64,000 nt of DNA from Ryuthela nishihirai (Eukaryota > Arthropoda > Arachnida > Araneae > Heptathelidae): NCBI GenBank assembly GCA_038380435.1, contig JAWZYU010000019.1, positions 26,251,801 through 26,315,800 of the forward strand. Direction: 5' to 3'. Under the pieces are notes generated by a model. The model was not told where the DNA came from and searched no databases. It saw only the letters and a list, made by a program, of their open reading frames with translations. This document shows positions 11,173 through 21,640 of the stretch, in pieces. Numbering within the stretch: position 1 is the stretch's first letter; every line of letters begins with the position of its first letter. The translations under genes were made by a program, and so were the position numbers.

Positions 11173-12193
11173 TCCATGCAATCAGGGGTTAACAGTAAAG
11201 TCAGTTTAAAACAATGGTATAATTGTCTGCGTGTTTGACACAGGACTTCTGATTTTTACCAAACGTATTAAAGCTAAAAATTTGAAGCCGTTTTCGGTCA
11301 CGTGTCCGGGCACACTTGAAAGCTGCTATTGTGGTGCCCTGCTCTGCGTGGGCCCCCTTCACAGGGAAGAATTTGAAAAACCTAAGTCCTGAATGTTTTA
11401 CCCAGAATTATGGGGTATGCGGCTTTTCACTCTAGATAGCCCACGACGGTTATTTCTAAGTAGTATTAACAAATATTCTGATAAAAATCGAGAAGCCTTG
11501 TTATAAGCTAAGTATGGCGAAATTTCTTTTGGCTTTCAAGTAAACTAAACTCAATCGAGCGATATTACTTCTTTACATTCAGAAACTACATTAATATATT
11601 GAAACGTTTGATCAAAAATATCTCTATCTGTATTATCCTTTTTCCCCTGTTCGTTCATTTCATATTACTCTCTGGCGTCTTAAACCTTCTTCCCCCTACG
11701 TTTACTATGTTTTTTATCATATTATATGTTTGACCGTGTAACTTGTCATTTTGTTTAAATGTATTATGCAATTCCTGTAAATATATTTGTACTATCCTGA
11801 AATGTACTGGGGTACCAAGGCACTTGAACGTTTAATATCCAGAATTACCTTACACCTGCATGGAGTTATGATCATTTTGATAATCTTTGTTTTGGTCCAC
11901 GGATAAAACCGTGTACAAATAATTCATGGTGAGATATACGCTCTAAATCTTAACTGGTTATTCTATCACAAATCATTTTTTAGGTAATGCAGGATTACCG
12001 GGATCTAAAGTTTATGTGGACGAATGAAAGTATTTACAGATTAGAAAATGCACCGCCATACTTCAAAAATATTTTGTTATCGCACTGGGTACTCCTTATC
12101 TGTAAAGGACTTATTACTGAAAGTATGCACCCTGCAATTGGTCAAGATTTGAGGCAAGGTGGAAAACATCGCCTTCTAGTCTCGAATTTTTGG
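11173..12193. other. Anonymous interval
   Basis: No recognised feature. A 91-codon plus-strand frame (11987-12262) runs into the left arm of the following inverted-repeat element and has no known motif. Confidence 0.4.
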
Positions 12194-12552
12194 AACATTT
12201 CGAAAATGATGAACAACATTTTAAAATTGCGAAGTCTCATTTTTAGAAAGAATGCCAATTAGACGAAACTGAATAATAATTTAACCACTTTTTTTCTCTG
12301 GCTTGAATATAACTGAATCGTTGCTATTGACCCGAAGTTAACTGATGTATTGTTTGAAAACCGTATGGATTGCGCTATGGGTAAAATTGTGTTATAAGAT
12401 TTTACTGCGAAAACTAATCCCTTTCATATCGTGAGTGAAATATTGTGTGGAAAATTACAACCATAAACGAGTCATACTCTAGTGGGTTATTATTTATAAC
12501 ACAAATTTTGTGTATTGCATTTATTTTTATATTTAGATAACCGATATATTAG

Positions 12553-12592
12553 AATAACCGATCCAAGGTGAGATCACCTTGGATCGGTTATT
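12553..12592. repeat. 19-bp hairpin within a 50-bp insert
   Basis: Two perfect 19-bp arms (AATAACCGATCCAAGGTGA and complement) flank a GA dinucleotide. The surrounding 12538-12587 segment is bracketed by a 17-bp direct repeat TTATTTTTATATTTAGA (12521-12537 and 12588-12604). The half-site TCACCTTGGATCGGTT recurs at about 13214-13229 at the beginning of the plus-strand coding region. Confidence 0.85.
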
Positions 12593-12679
12593 TTTATATT
12601 TAGAATGCGAAAAAGAGTCTTTGTGCATCCTGGCACTTTCTTAACAAAACGGTGCAGAATCTTAGTTCTTCAGTTAAAT

Positions 12680-12904
12680 TCATTCACTTTCCATTGTTGA
12701 AACCTTAGCTTGGTCCCTCAAGGCCTTTAGATGAACTCGTATGATGTCGAGGTAGTGTCTGATTTTGTCGGGTTCCGAAGAGTTCATCACAGATGCGATT
12801 TGCTGGTCTAACCATTCCGAAGATGTTATGGCTTTGCTCTCACATTGATGACTTTTAAGGCGAACTACAAGCCCTATGACATCCTTGTTACACTGTAAGC
12901 TCAC
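12680..12904 (-). CDS. Small unknown protein of the inverted-repeat element
   Basis: A 74-codon minus-strand frame, opening with MSLQCNKDVIG and ending KVSTMESE. It is hydrophilic and probably helical (segments SEPDKIRHYLDIIRVHLKAL and SSEWLDQQIASVM), with no membrane segment and no motif I recognise. It lies inside the inverted-repeat element, divergent from the plus-strand frame starting near 13199. Its composition, less AT-driven than chance frames nearby, and its position argue that it is real. The region upstream of the ATG (12905-13190) would have to hold both promoters. Function unknown. Confidence 0.45.
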   Translation of the reverse strand: MSLQCNKDVIGLVVRLKSHQCESKAITSSEWLDQQIASVMNSSEPDKIRHYLDIIRVHLKALRDQAKVSTMESE

Positions 12905-13198
12905 GGCGCGTAATCCCCTACCCTTCGGGTATTTCTTGAAACCATTTCAAATAGGATCGCTCTTTCGTCCTGACATGTTTAACGAGACGCTTACTGGCAG
13001 CGAATGATAGAGATACAGCGACACTTATGATTTAAATCCAAAACCTTTAGCCAATCAGCATGAATTAGATCTCGACCAATGGCAGGCTATTGCAAGATGA
13101 CGTCAAATGTTTTAGGTATAAGCAGCACCATTGATGTGTGAAAAGACATAGTTTTGCAGTACTGAATTGTTAACGATGACCTGTGTTCAGCATTCTCA

Positions 13199-14040
13199 AA
13201 CCGAGGGTGATCTCACCTTGGATCGGTTTGCTATTGGAGATGATGACTATCAGCTAGGCTCTGACTTGTTGGTGAAGATTTGCAAGAACGTTCCCGAAGT
13301 CCCCATATGTTTGTTTTAGAAGTGCAGTGACATTCCGTTTAGACCCATAAAGGCTTCGGTTATATTATCCGAAGAACAGTGGTGTGGGCTGGCTTCTACA
13401 TTCGCCTATACGTTTACCTTCGAGTATGAACTGAATGGTATGGTGGTATTCAAGGGTAAAAAAGGGGTGGTCATTGAAAAAGGTGTTGTGTGTGATGACG
13501 GTATTTCAATGATTTCTTCGGTACAGCTCAGCATCAAGAAATGGACGTTGTTAAAAGATCCCCAACTTCATCACCTGTAGCTTGTTGGCTCTGAAGTTTG
13601 AAGGTAATAAATTTTCTAATGCCGTAAGGGATGTCGAATTAACTGCAGACCATTCTCGAAGACTACCTAATGATGAATTGCATGATCAGAGAGCAAAGGC
13701 TAAGTTTCAGAAAAACATCAAACGTACTCGTCAGAAAGGAACTTTTTCAGATTCTACGTATGAAATGTATTGGGAGTGAGGTCGATCACCCAAGTCAGCT
13801 TCGCCATTCGTGTCTTACCATATCCGTTGATCAGTTGATGCACATTTCCCAGAAGCCGTGAGAAACATTTATTTAAGCGATATCGCTAAACGTTTTGTGG
13901 AAGAGTCAGGAGTTAAAGAAAATTATTCCTACATATCTGAATGGAACTTTCATATGTTACTAAACGAAGTGTATGACGAAATGGTACGCGCCTCTGAATA
14001 TGTATTAAATAAATGGTAATAGTGTTACTAAATAAATAAT
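13199..14040 (+). pseudogene. Broken unknown coding region of the inverted-repeat element
   Basis: The plus strand shows a protein-like reading in pieces. First, from about 13205, EGDLTLDRFAIGDDDYQLGS... passes one in-frame stop (near 13318) and continues KASVILSEEQWCGLASTFAY... to a stop near 13578. A second piece (13582-13779) begins MLALKFEGNKFSNAVRD and ends TYEMYWE. A third, from about 13840, reads HFPEAVRNIYLSDIAKRFVEE and ends YVLNKW-stop near 14020. The first piece has spacing faintly like ssDNA-binding PC4/p15 domains (the 'IG-D...' and 'LS-EQW--L' elements), but that is a weak guess. I cannot assign a family. Stops and frame changes make it a likely pseudogene unless introns are involved. 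Confidence 0.45.
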
Positions 14041-14755
14041 ATTCTATATCTGATTTTTCATCATTGTGATTTCTTAGCGCAGTTAATATTAAGTTGAAAG
14101 GTTTACAACGACCTGAAGCCTAAACCATTTGAAAACTACTGAAACAAAGTAGAATACGCCTGACATTCTCTATCACACATTCTATTTTGAAAAATAACCG
14201 CAAGAAGAAAGTGAGGCCAGTGTCGACTAATTTATCCGTCAACGGAATTACACAGAAATAAAAAATCTGCGTGTAAATAGCCGGAGAAGTTTTAAAAGAA
14301 CATAAAAATGTGCCACAGTACTGCGAAAGATTTTTTCCACGATATGTCTTGGATCTTTTTTAGAATAAATTAGCTACATATGTAATTTAGAATAGTAATT
14401 ATGGTGTAAAGTTCTATTCCACGTCACTGTGACCTTTGTACAATACGTTCCTGCAAGAGAAATAAAATTTCCTTGGTTCACAGGAAATAAGAATCTTAAA
14501 TTTTATACCGACATGAACAAAAAATAAATGCAATACACAAAATTTATGTTATAAATAATAACCCACTAGAGTATGACTCGTTTATGGTTGCAATTTTCCA
14601 TACAATATTTCACTCACGATATGAAAGAGATTAGTGTTCGCAGTAAAATCTTATAACACAATTTTACCCATAGCGTAATCCATACGGTTTTCAAACACTA
14701 CATCAGTTAATTTCGGGTCAATAGCAAAGATTCAGTTATATTCAAGCCAGAGAAA

Positions 14756-14952
14756 TAATAAATAAATAAATAAATACCCCCTCAAGCAGCTGCTTGCCAC
14801 AGAGGTCTGACAGGAGCCTGTCAGTTTATATGCCACAGTAGGAGATCTGAGAGGATGGCAGGACCTCAGCAGAAAAACGACACACACATCCATGCCTAAT
14901 TCCGGGGCTCGAACCCAGGTCCCTTAGATCAGTAGCCAAGCGTGCTAACCAC
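14756..14952 (-). mobile_element. SINE2 copy inserted in the right arm of the inverted-repeat element
   Basis: Minus-strand SINE2: the tRNA-like head (GTGGTTAGCACGCT, B box GGTTCGA-CCC) leads to 'cctgacaggctcctgtcaga', 'aagcagctgcttgaggggg' and a (TTTA)n tail. The left arm of the element (near 12288) preserves the uninterrupted target 'ccagagaaaaaaagtggtt', showing that the SINE arrived after the arms formed. Confidence 0.9.
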
Positions 14953-15072
14953 AAAGTGGTTAAATTATTATTCAGTTTCGTCTAATTAGCATTCTTTCTA
15001 AAAAGGAGACCTCGCAATTTTAAAATGTTGCTCATCATTTTCGAAATGTTTTCATCCTCATTGGCATCTTCA

Positions 15073-15304
15073 GTGAGGGCATAAAAAAATAAATAAATAA
15101 ATACCCCCTCAAGCAACTGCTTCCCACAGAGGTCTGACAGGAGCCTGTCAGTTTATATGCCATAGTAGAAGGTCTGAGAGGATGGCAGAACCTCAGCAGA
15201 AAAACGACACAAACAGCCATGTCTTACCCGGGGTTCGAACCCAGGTCCCTTAGATCAGAACACCAGCGCGCTAACCACTCGGCCATTGGACGGTGAGGGC
15301 ATAA
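15073..15304 (-). mobile_element. SINE2 copy with 12-bp target-site duplication
   Basis: Body 15085-15292, minus strand, flanked by exact direct repeats GTGAGGGCATAA at 15073-15084 and 15293-15304. This is the best complete SINE2: head GGCCGAGTGGTTAGCGCGCT resembling a class II (Leu/Ser-type) tRNA, B box GGTTCGAACCC, ~110-bp body, and a (TTTA)n tail. Total ~208 bp. Confidence 0.93.
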
Positions 15305-15640
15305 CAGCAGATAACATTCAAGTGTTTAATGCTTGTCTGAAATTTTGCTGTAAGGAACCTTTCATTAATGCATTCATGTCCTAGAAGAGTGTGCTGAGAA
15401 ACAGATCCACGCCTTGGTGATGCTTTACATCCTCCCTCCCTGTAATGAGAAATTTAAAGTTATTTTTAAATATCTCACCTTTACCTGTCCATCTGGTCTC
15501 TTGCAAGCCTAGAATATCTAGGTTAAAGCGCTGGAATTCCTGCGTGAGAACATCAAGAGAATAATTTCTTTGTAATGTCCTCATGTTCCATGTTCCTGCA
15601 GAGAAAAAATGATTAGTAGGTATCAAATTTAGAGGAAATA
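15305..15640 (-). pseudogene. LINE endonuclease-domain fragment
   Basis: The minus strand encodes the N-terminal half of an APE-type endonuclease: GTWNMRTLQRNYSLDVLTQE (15381-15626), then RFNLDILGLQETRWTGKGEI and a HHQGV segment. These are the recognisable catalytic-region motifs (the 'NMRTL', 'LQETRW' and 'GV' blocks) of LINE endonucleases. Past 15381 the reading continues in another frame (HSSRT/MNAL-MKGSLQQNFRQALN-like), so frameshifts are present. A related plus-strand stretch lies at 41230-42190. It probably belongs to the same LINE family as the RT tails in segments A, B and C. Confidence 0.8.
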
Positions 15641-16855
15641 AATTGGATTATTATATTTAGTTTCAAATCTCGTATTCCTCAAGTGAATTTTTACTTTATC
15701 CGATGTTTTCAGCTAAGGTGTTTATGGCATATAAATTTACTGTCACCCACCAGTCTAGACGCTCACGAGCTGCCACTTCATATGGGTGAATTTGTAGTCT
15801 GACACTTCTGACGTCACAAGCTTTCAAATGAAAGCTAAACAAATGAAAGCTTAACTGAGAAACCATCAAATAAACCAGGGGGAAACGAAAAGAAAAATAA
15901 TTAAGCAGTGAATAAAATTTTTACTCTGAACTACCACTAATTTTATAAAATATAAAAAGGAAAACAAAAATCTTTCGTTCAATCCATAACGACGAATGAA
16001 ACGGGAAGAAAGTGTTACATTACGGATATATCTGAAATGATACGTCCAAAGTTTAAGAAAAACAGATTTTATTACAAACTCTCAGACTTGGAAGCATTTG
16101 CAGAATATCGACGATAATGCATGCATGAGGATAGCCATTTTTCAAAATGTACACATGGTGATCCTCATGCATTCATTTGATGTTTTAATACTAAATGTAG
16201 AATTTTATTATCACTGTTGATTCTTCTCATAGTCTCAAGTCCTTAATGCCTTTAATTATTTTAGTCAGTTTTCATTTATTTATTAATGCCAAGATTCATT
16301 TCACTAATTTTGCTTTTAAAATATTCGTTAAATTAGGTTCCCACTTGTAAGGTAATATGTTAAACTATACATAATATTTATCGACAGAGAAAAGGGGGAT
16401 TCAGTATATTACCATTAGTCCAAATTTCGATTTCGAGCAAAACAAATACTTATACCTTTATGTTATAAATAGAGCTCTGCGAGGATAGAAAATGCTATCC
16501 ACACTCGCATCCGCAAGGTCTTATCTTTATTAGCAAAACTTTATCAGTATCTGCCCATGTTCTCTATTTAGTAACCATCGAAATTCTGCAAATTCTTGAA
16601 GTATGATGTGTTTGTGAGTAAAAGATATCAAAGCATATAATGGTTTATTAATGGCATGAATAACTGAAAAAAAGTATGATGTGAAAATAAAAAGTCTGGC
16701 TCGTAAAATAATGCGTTACTGAATATAGACAAAATATACTTAATTCTAATTTTGGAAATCTTTTAAAATAATTTTGTTCTTTTAAATGCAGTTATCGGCG
16801 ATTGTAGGAAGACCTCCATTTATTACCCAGTAACTCTCTCCTAAAATTTCGTGAT
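15640..16855. other. Anonymous AT-rich interval
   Basis: No coding or repeat family recognised. A loose hairpin is formed by 'tgcatgaggat' near 16122 and 'atcctcatgca' near 16160. Confidence 0.4.
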
Positions 16856-16860
16856 CTCAT

Positions 16861-16975
16861 CTGATATGCCACGAGATCATGATAACGTTTGGTATACCAT
16901 GAGATCACGATTACTCGTCTGGTATACCATAAGACCGTGATAACTCGTCTGGTATGACATGAGTTTGTGAAATCA
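16861..16975. repeat. 30-bp tandem repeat, ~4 units
   Basis: Units begin at 16861, 16891, 16921 and 16951 with GGTATACCATGAGATCACGA then TTACTCGTCT. Units differ by 3-6 substitutions. The array abuts the LINE RT fragment that follows. Confidence 0.85.
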
Positions 16976-17215
16976 CATGGCATACAAGACGAATTAGTTA
17001 ACATAATGAAAGCTCTTTATCATAACACTGAGTCGTGTGTGAGAGTTAGTTACGCTTGTAGCAATTGGTTTAGCATTGCTTCTGGTGTTCAACAAGGGTG
17101 CATTTTGTCTCCTTTTCTCTTTAGTTTGGTTAGTGATTATGTTATGCGAATTATCTGCAAGAGGAATATTTTGAACTTAAATGGTCTACAGATGGGAAAC
17201 TTTCTGATTTAGATC
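16967..17215 (+). pseudogene. LINE reverse transcriptase fragment (finger/palm region)
   Basis: Plus-strand frame reading HGIQDELVNIMKALYHNTES, then CVRVSYACSNWFSIASGVQQ and GCILSPFLFSLVSDYVMR. The GVQQGCILSPFLF block is the conserved LINE RT motif preceding the catalytic YADD. It ends at an SDLD codon string, directly next to a SINE1. In segments A, B and C the RT relic begins at the same SDLD, so the YADD-side continuation is missing here. It is an internal fragment, non-functional. Confidence 0.85.
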
Positions 17216-17218
17216 CAG

Positions 17219-17405
17219 CACACGGAACCAAGGCTTAACGTCCCATCCGACGGACGGCGACCTGTCCAAGCCCATCGGTGTCTCCTGCTGACCGTGGGCA
17301 GGGCGGAGAGTTTTGTGGAGAAAATTCTCAACCCTGACCCAGCTAGGACTCGAACCTGGGAACTACAGATTACGAGTCGCGCACGCTATCGATTAGCCAT
17401 CCTCC
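17219..17405 (-). mobile_element. SINE1 partial copy
   Basis: Minus-strand SINE1 head and first half: B box GGTTCGAGTCC, 'gagaattttctccacaaaac', 'gatgggcttggacaggtcgc', 'gtcggatgggacgttaagcc'. It is cut off at 'ttccgtgtgctgga', so the 3' half is absent. Its right end adjoins unrecognised DNA. Confidence 0.85.
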
Positions 17406-17542
17406 CTCTGTTCTAGAAGGAATATGGTGGTGTGGGGAACATTGCATTGAGATGGAATGTGTTCTGTTTTTTTATGCAGGATATCAAAAGAGATTGCTCT
17501 ATTGAAGGTGGTCAATGGTATACATCCCTTAATTCCTTACTG

Positions 17543-17760
17543 TACAGTCGCTCAAAAAAGTATCCGAACACTATGGTTGATTACAGAATTGAGAAAAAAT
17601 ATTTGGCAACGATTTTTTTAGAAATTAGTGATCTGGCAACTTTCGTGTCACGTGACACGAAGGTTGCCAGATCACTAATCTCTAAAAAAAATCGTTGCCA
17701 GATATTTTTCTGAATTCTGTAATCAACCATAGTGTTCGGATACTTTTTTGAGCGACTGTA
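17543..17760. mobile_element. 214-bp palindromic MITE with TA target duplication
   Basis: Element 17545-17758, flanked by TA on both sides, starting CAGTCGCTCAAAAAAGTATC. It is almost a perfect palindrome of two 107-bp arms centred on TGTCACGTGACA. TA targets and CAGT-type ends place it with Tc1/mariner-derived MITEs. The mirrored open frames of ~60-90 codons are artefacts of the palindrome. Confidence 0.92.
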
Positions 17761-18080
17761 CAAGAACCCGTCTGAAATTATCTCTGCAACATGTGCTTGA
17801 GACCATCCAAAAAATGGGAACTCTTCACAGATTTGTCGCGATTAAATTTACAAACTGATTCTCGACGATCATTCACCTAGATGGAACGTGAGACACTATA
17901 TCATTCCTGCAACATCAAGGAAAGCGACTCCATGAATTTCAACAGTTTTAAAGTCGTGGATAACAGATTTTTTTTTGCTTTTCTTCCATAATTTCTCAGC
18001 ATTGGGAGAGGCTCTATATATTAATCAGATGTTATTATGTAAAGTTTTGTTCCCATTGAATCTGTACAAACATCTATATA

Positions 18081-19417
18081 CAGTACTGTGCGAATTAGTT
18101 GTGACAAGCGAAGGAACGCTAAGTCCCTTCCGCTTCAGATTCTAAACTGCTGCAAATCTAAACTTGTTCGTAAACTTGTGCTGCAAGTCTAGAATTGTCT
18201 GTTGTGTTACTCTGCTATTATTTACACTTCTACTTTAGTCGGAATTGATATTTTATAGGCTGAGGACGTGATTATGTAAGTAGTTCACAATTTTCATTGG
18301 AAACTTTTTTTTATTAAATACATCATGGACATCATGCCTCGTAAAGAGCTAAAATAATTGCTTTAGGTGAAAACACTTCACTTACTGCTAGGCAGATAGG
18401 AAAATCAGTTGGCATTGGGAAATCCAGCATTTCACGATCATGAAGCTGCATAAGGAAACAGGGTCTGTGGACACGTCCCGTAAAGGACATTGTGGAAGAA
18501 AAAGAAAAACCATCCCTAGAGATGATAGTCTAATTCGAAGAATTAGTATCATAGACCTGAAGAAGACCAGTGGAGACATAAAAAGGAAGATTGCGTCTCA
18601 TGGTGTTAATATAGATGCTTCCACTGTACGTCATCGCTTTCTGGAGTGTGGCCGCCGGGCTCGACACCCCTCCAAAAAGCAGCTTTTGACACCCGTTATG
18701 AAGCAAAAAAGACTATCCTGGGCCATCGAGACTGGACTGTGGAGAATTGGGAAAAAGTGATATTTTCCGACGAAACCCACTTTGAGGTGCATGGCTACAG
18801 GTCAAATTTCATCCGCGCTCGCCTGGAGAACCTCTTCGATCCGGCCACATCCGGCAATCCCCCAAACACCCACCCAAGGTCATGTTTTGGAGGTGTTTCA
18901 CAGCGTCCGGGCCACAGACGCTTCACCCCATTGAAGGAATGATGGACAGCAAAAAGTACATAGGCGTTTTGTAGGCGAAAATGGTCCCAACACTGCAGAA
19001 GTTGTTTCCTAACGGCGATGGGGTATTTCAACAGAATCTGGCTCCATGCAACAATTCTAAGTTTGCTAAGAGCTTCTTTATCCAGCAACATTTGAAGCTA
19101 TTGGAGTGGCCAGGAAATGTACCCGATCTAAACCCCATTGAAAATTTGTGGGCCATTATTGAAGCGCTCATATCTAAGATGGATTGCACGACGAAACCAA
19201 AATGATAGAAAGTGTCATGGAAGTGTGGTACCACGACCTTGAAGTGAAGGAGATGTGTGGAAAGCTAGTGGCATCAATTGTTGAGAGGGTGAAAGAAGTA
19301 ATTAAAGCTAAGGGGGTCACATGTACTATTGACAATGTACACTATTAAACAAATAAATATTTTAGTTGTCTTTGTTACTGCATTTTCCTATTGTCCCAAC
19401 TAATTTGCACAGTACTG
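18081..19417 (+). mobile_element. Tc1-like transposon, catalytically dead
   Basis: 1,337 bp bounded by TA and by inverted ends CAGTACTGTGCGAATTAG / CAGTACTGTGCAAATTAG. The plus-strand transposase begins MPRKELK near 18335 and contains KSVGIGKSSIS and DVNIDAST-like HTH regions, GRKRKT, IFSDETHFEVHGY, QQNLAPCNNS and PDLNPIENLW. The second catalytic Asp (family QQDNAPCH) is Asn here; 34 residues separate it from the Glu, as in DD34E Tc1 elements. Frame changes occur near 18360, 18430, 18740 and 18940. A non-autonomous relic. Confidence 0.92.
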
Positions 19418-20137
19418 TAGCATATCCTATTTCAGTTTGCAACTATAGCCTGCAGCTAAACGTTTACATCTGAGACTACAAAAACTGAAAATGATCTCTC
19501 CTCTATTATATATGATTATGGTTATTGTGACTGAATAAGAGATCGAATAATACTAATTCCAACAGTGGTTTAGAAGCGTTAAAGTTCTGATATCAGCACC
19601 TATGTTATCCAATTAGAACTAATAACTGGAGGAAAAATACGAAATTGGAAATGAAAGTTTACTTCTAATAGAAATATTCTATCTGCAATATGAAAACATT
19701 TTAAAATTTCTTCTAGACGAAAATCGTTCTAGAAGAGATTTTGTGACAATGAGCGTATGTATTAACAGGATAACAGGTATTAAAGAAATTTGACAGCATG
19801 GTTGTGTACCAACTACCCCATGGTTTGAAATTAGAACAGGAAAATAGTACTAATACAATACACTAATTCAAGAAGCGGTAGTTTCAGGAAGTTATATACA
19901 GGATATTATAAAATCATGTTTTTGATCTTATACTTACCCCGTAGTTATTAAAATTTCCATTTGGGCATGTACACCATGCCCGAGACTTCAGAAAATATAT
20001 ACAGACTAGTGTTTTGACGCTTTTATTTATGGAATAAGCAAAATATATTAATATATTGAATTTTAATAATTTAAAATCATTAGGAGCATGAACGTTGCAT
20101 AATTAATGCTTAATATTTTATAAGTGATGAATCACTG
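19418..20137. other. Anonymous AT-rich interval
   Basis: Nothing recognised. Confidence 0.4.
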
Positions 20138-20480
20138 AGTGTTGTTGGGTTGTTTTAACTATGAGATGTGTCTCCCTGGAAAAAAAGGAACAATGGACAG
20201 GCCATAAGGACTCCAAGGGCTAAGGGAAGATTGGGCAAAGGAACTCATTGGACAGGTGTTAGAAGACAAATGAAAGCCCCCCTTTAAAAACCATCCTGTT
20301 TGTTCTTTAATGTACATACGGTATGGCTCTATTGCACATGGAGACATGGCTCTACGTCCCATCCGATTGGCGATTGCGTTTTCCAAGTTCCTCAGTGTCC
20401 TTTTCTGACCGAGAGCATGATGGGAACTTAGTGGAGATTAATCTCAACCCTGACACATGTGGGACTCGAACCTGGAACAT
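20138..20480 (-). mobile_element. SINE1 copy, strongly diverged
   Basis: Minus-strand copy from the 3' end 'ttaaaacaacccaac' at the left to the B-box region near 20465. It keeps 'ggttcgagtcccacatgtgtcagggttgagatta' and 'atcggatgggacgtagagcc' in mutated form. The tRNA-like head is partly lost. Confidence 0.75.
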
Positions 20481-21640
20481 GGGATTGACTGAGCGAAAGA
20501 AATTTCTCAGAGGAGTTCTGTCGTATGCGACATTTGTTTCTGGCAAATCCATGAAAAGCATTACAAGTTTAAGGCCAGAGATGTTGATTTGTTTTCATTA
20601 TATACTTGGATACAAGATTTATGAAAATATTTGAAAAAATATGATATCGATTAATCAGACTCCACTTTATAGTGGAGTCTTACAAATGATACAAATCTCA
20701 TTCTTAAGAAATATATAAACAATTTAGTTTATTAATAAGTTGTAGATAATTTTGAAATCTGATAACAACTCTTTTATTTCTTGAAACATTTTACGAATGT
20801 AAATACAATGATCTCTCGGTTTACGAGCTTACTTTGTTACTCCAAAACTCATAAGTCGAAAACTCCTAAAGCAGAAATTATTTTCCTATTTCTTCCCGTG
20901 CTTTAAAATTCAATTGATTCCAGAGGTCAAAACGTTCTTCCCATAAATGCAATGTTCACTTTAATACAACAAAAATGCTGTCTAAATGAGAATAATAATA
21001 ATAATAATAAAAATATCACTAACGGGAATTTACTATATTTAAATGATATTGGTATGAATTTTTAATAGAAAAATTGAACGTGAGTTCAAATGATAAAAAA
21101 ATTACCAACCAAGTCATAAATGACCCAATTAAATTATAGAGGTAACTAGATCACAAATAAACTTTTATTTAAACTAAACACAAATTTGTTTACCAACAAT
21201 ATGAAATTAAACTATCAAAAGCATGTTTTACAACAGTGGTGTCAAAATCAAACAGAAACACCGGCCACTTAAGCTTGTACCCGAAGCAGTGCGGAACACA
21301 TGACAAAAAAAATAAACTTAAAAGACTTAAACTTTAAAATACTTCTAAACGTCTACTTATTTTTTCCTTAATCTAACGTAGGTTTTACCCCATAACATAA
21401 TTTAGAAAATTTACAAAAACAAGGTTTTAATTTTACATGTTTAATATACTTCAATGTCCACAAGTCAACTTTGTGGATACTTTTAAATATTCAGGAAGTT
21501 CCTAACTTTGTGGATTTTCACTCATGTTTTTTGAAACTTTTTTTAAAACTCAAATAGAATTTTTGACAATGGCACGAGCTGAATTATGCAAAGAAATATC
21601 AAATGCATAATACAATTGTACAATTTTAAATAAATTTGTC
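20480..21640. other. Anonymous AT-rich interval
   Basis: No family recognised. A short (AAT)n microsatellite lies at about 20990-21010. It may include decayed flank of the adjoining hAT element. Confidence 0.4.

Larger units (their letters stand above)
12194..15050. mobile_element. Element with 336-bp terminal inverted repeats and two divergent ORFs
   Basis: Left arm 12194-12529 and right arm 14518-15050 are inverted copies of each other, about 336 bp each once a SINE2 at 14756-14952 is removed from the right arm. Between them lie a minus-strand frame (12680-12904) and a broken plus-strand coding region (about 13199-14040), divergently arranged around a ~300-bp gap. Long terminal inverted repeats plus divergent genes suit a DNA transposon or an integrated linear DNA element. 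No transposase, integrase or polymerase motif was recognised, and no target-site duplication was found. Confidence 0.7.

Noticed and set aside
14756..15292. CRISPR-like array from two similar ~200-bp units near each other
   Set aside because: They are two SINE2 insertions, one with a clear target duplication; there are no short regular repeats with unique spacers.
17432..17763. Mirrored 60- and 93-codon frames with identical peptide text on both strands
   Set aside because: A consequence of the perfect palindrome of the MITE at 17545-17758.
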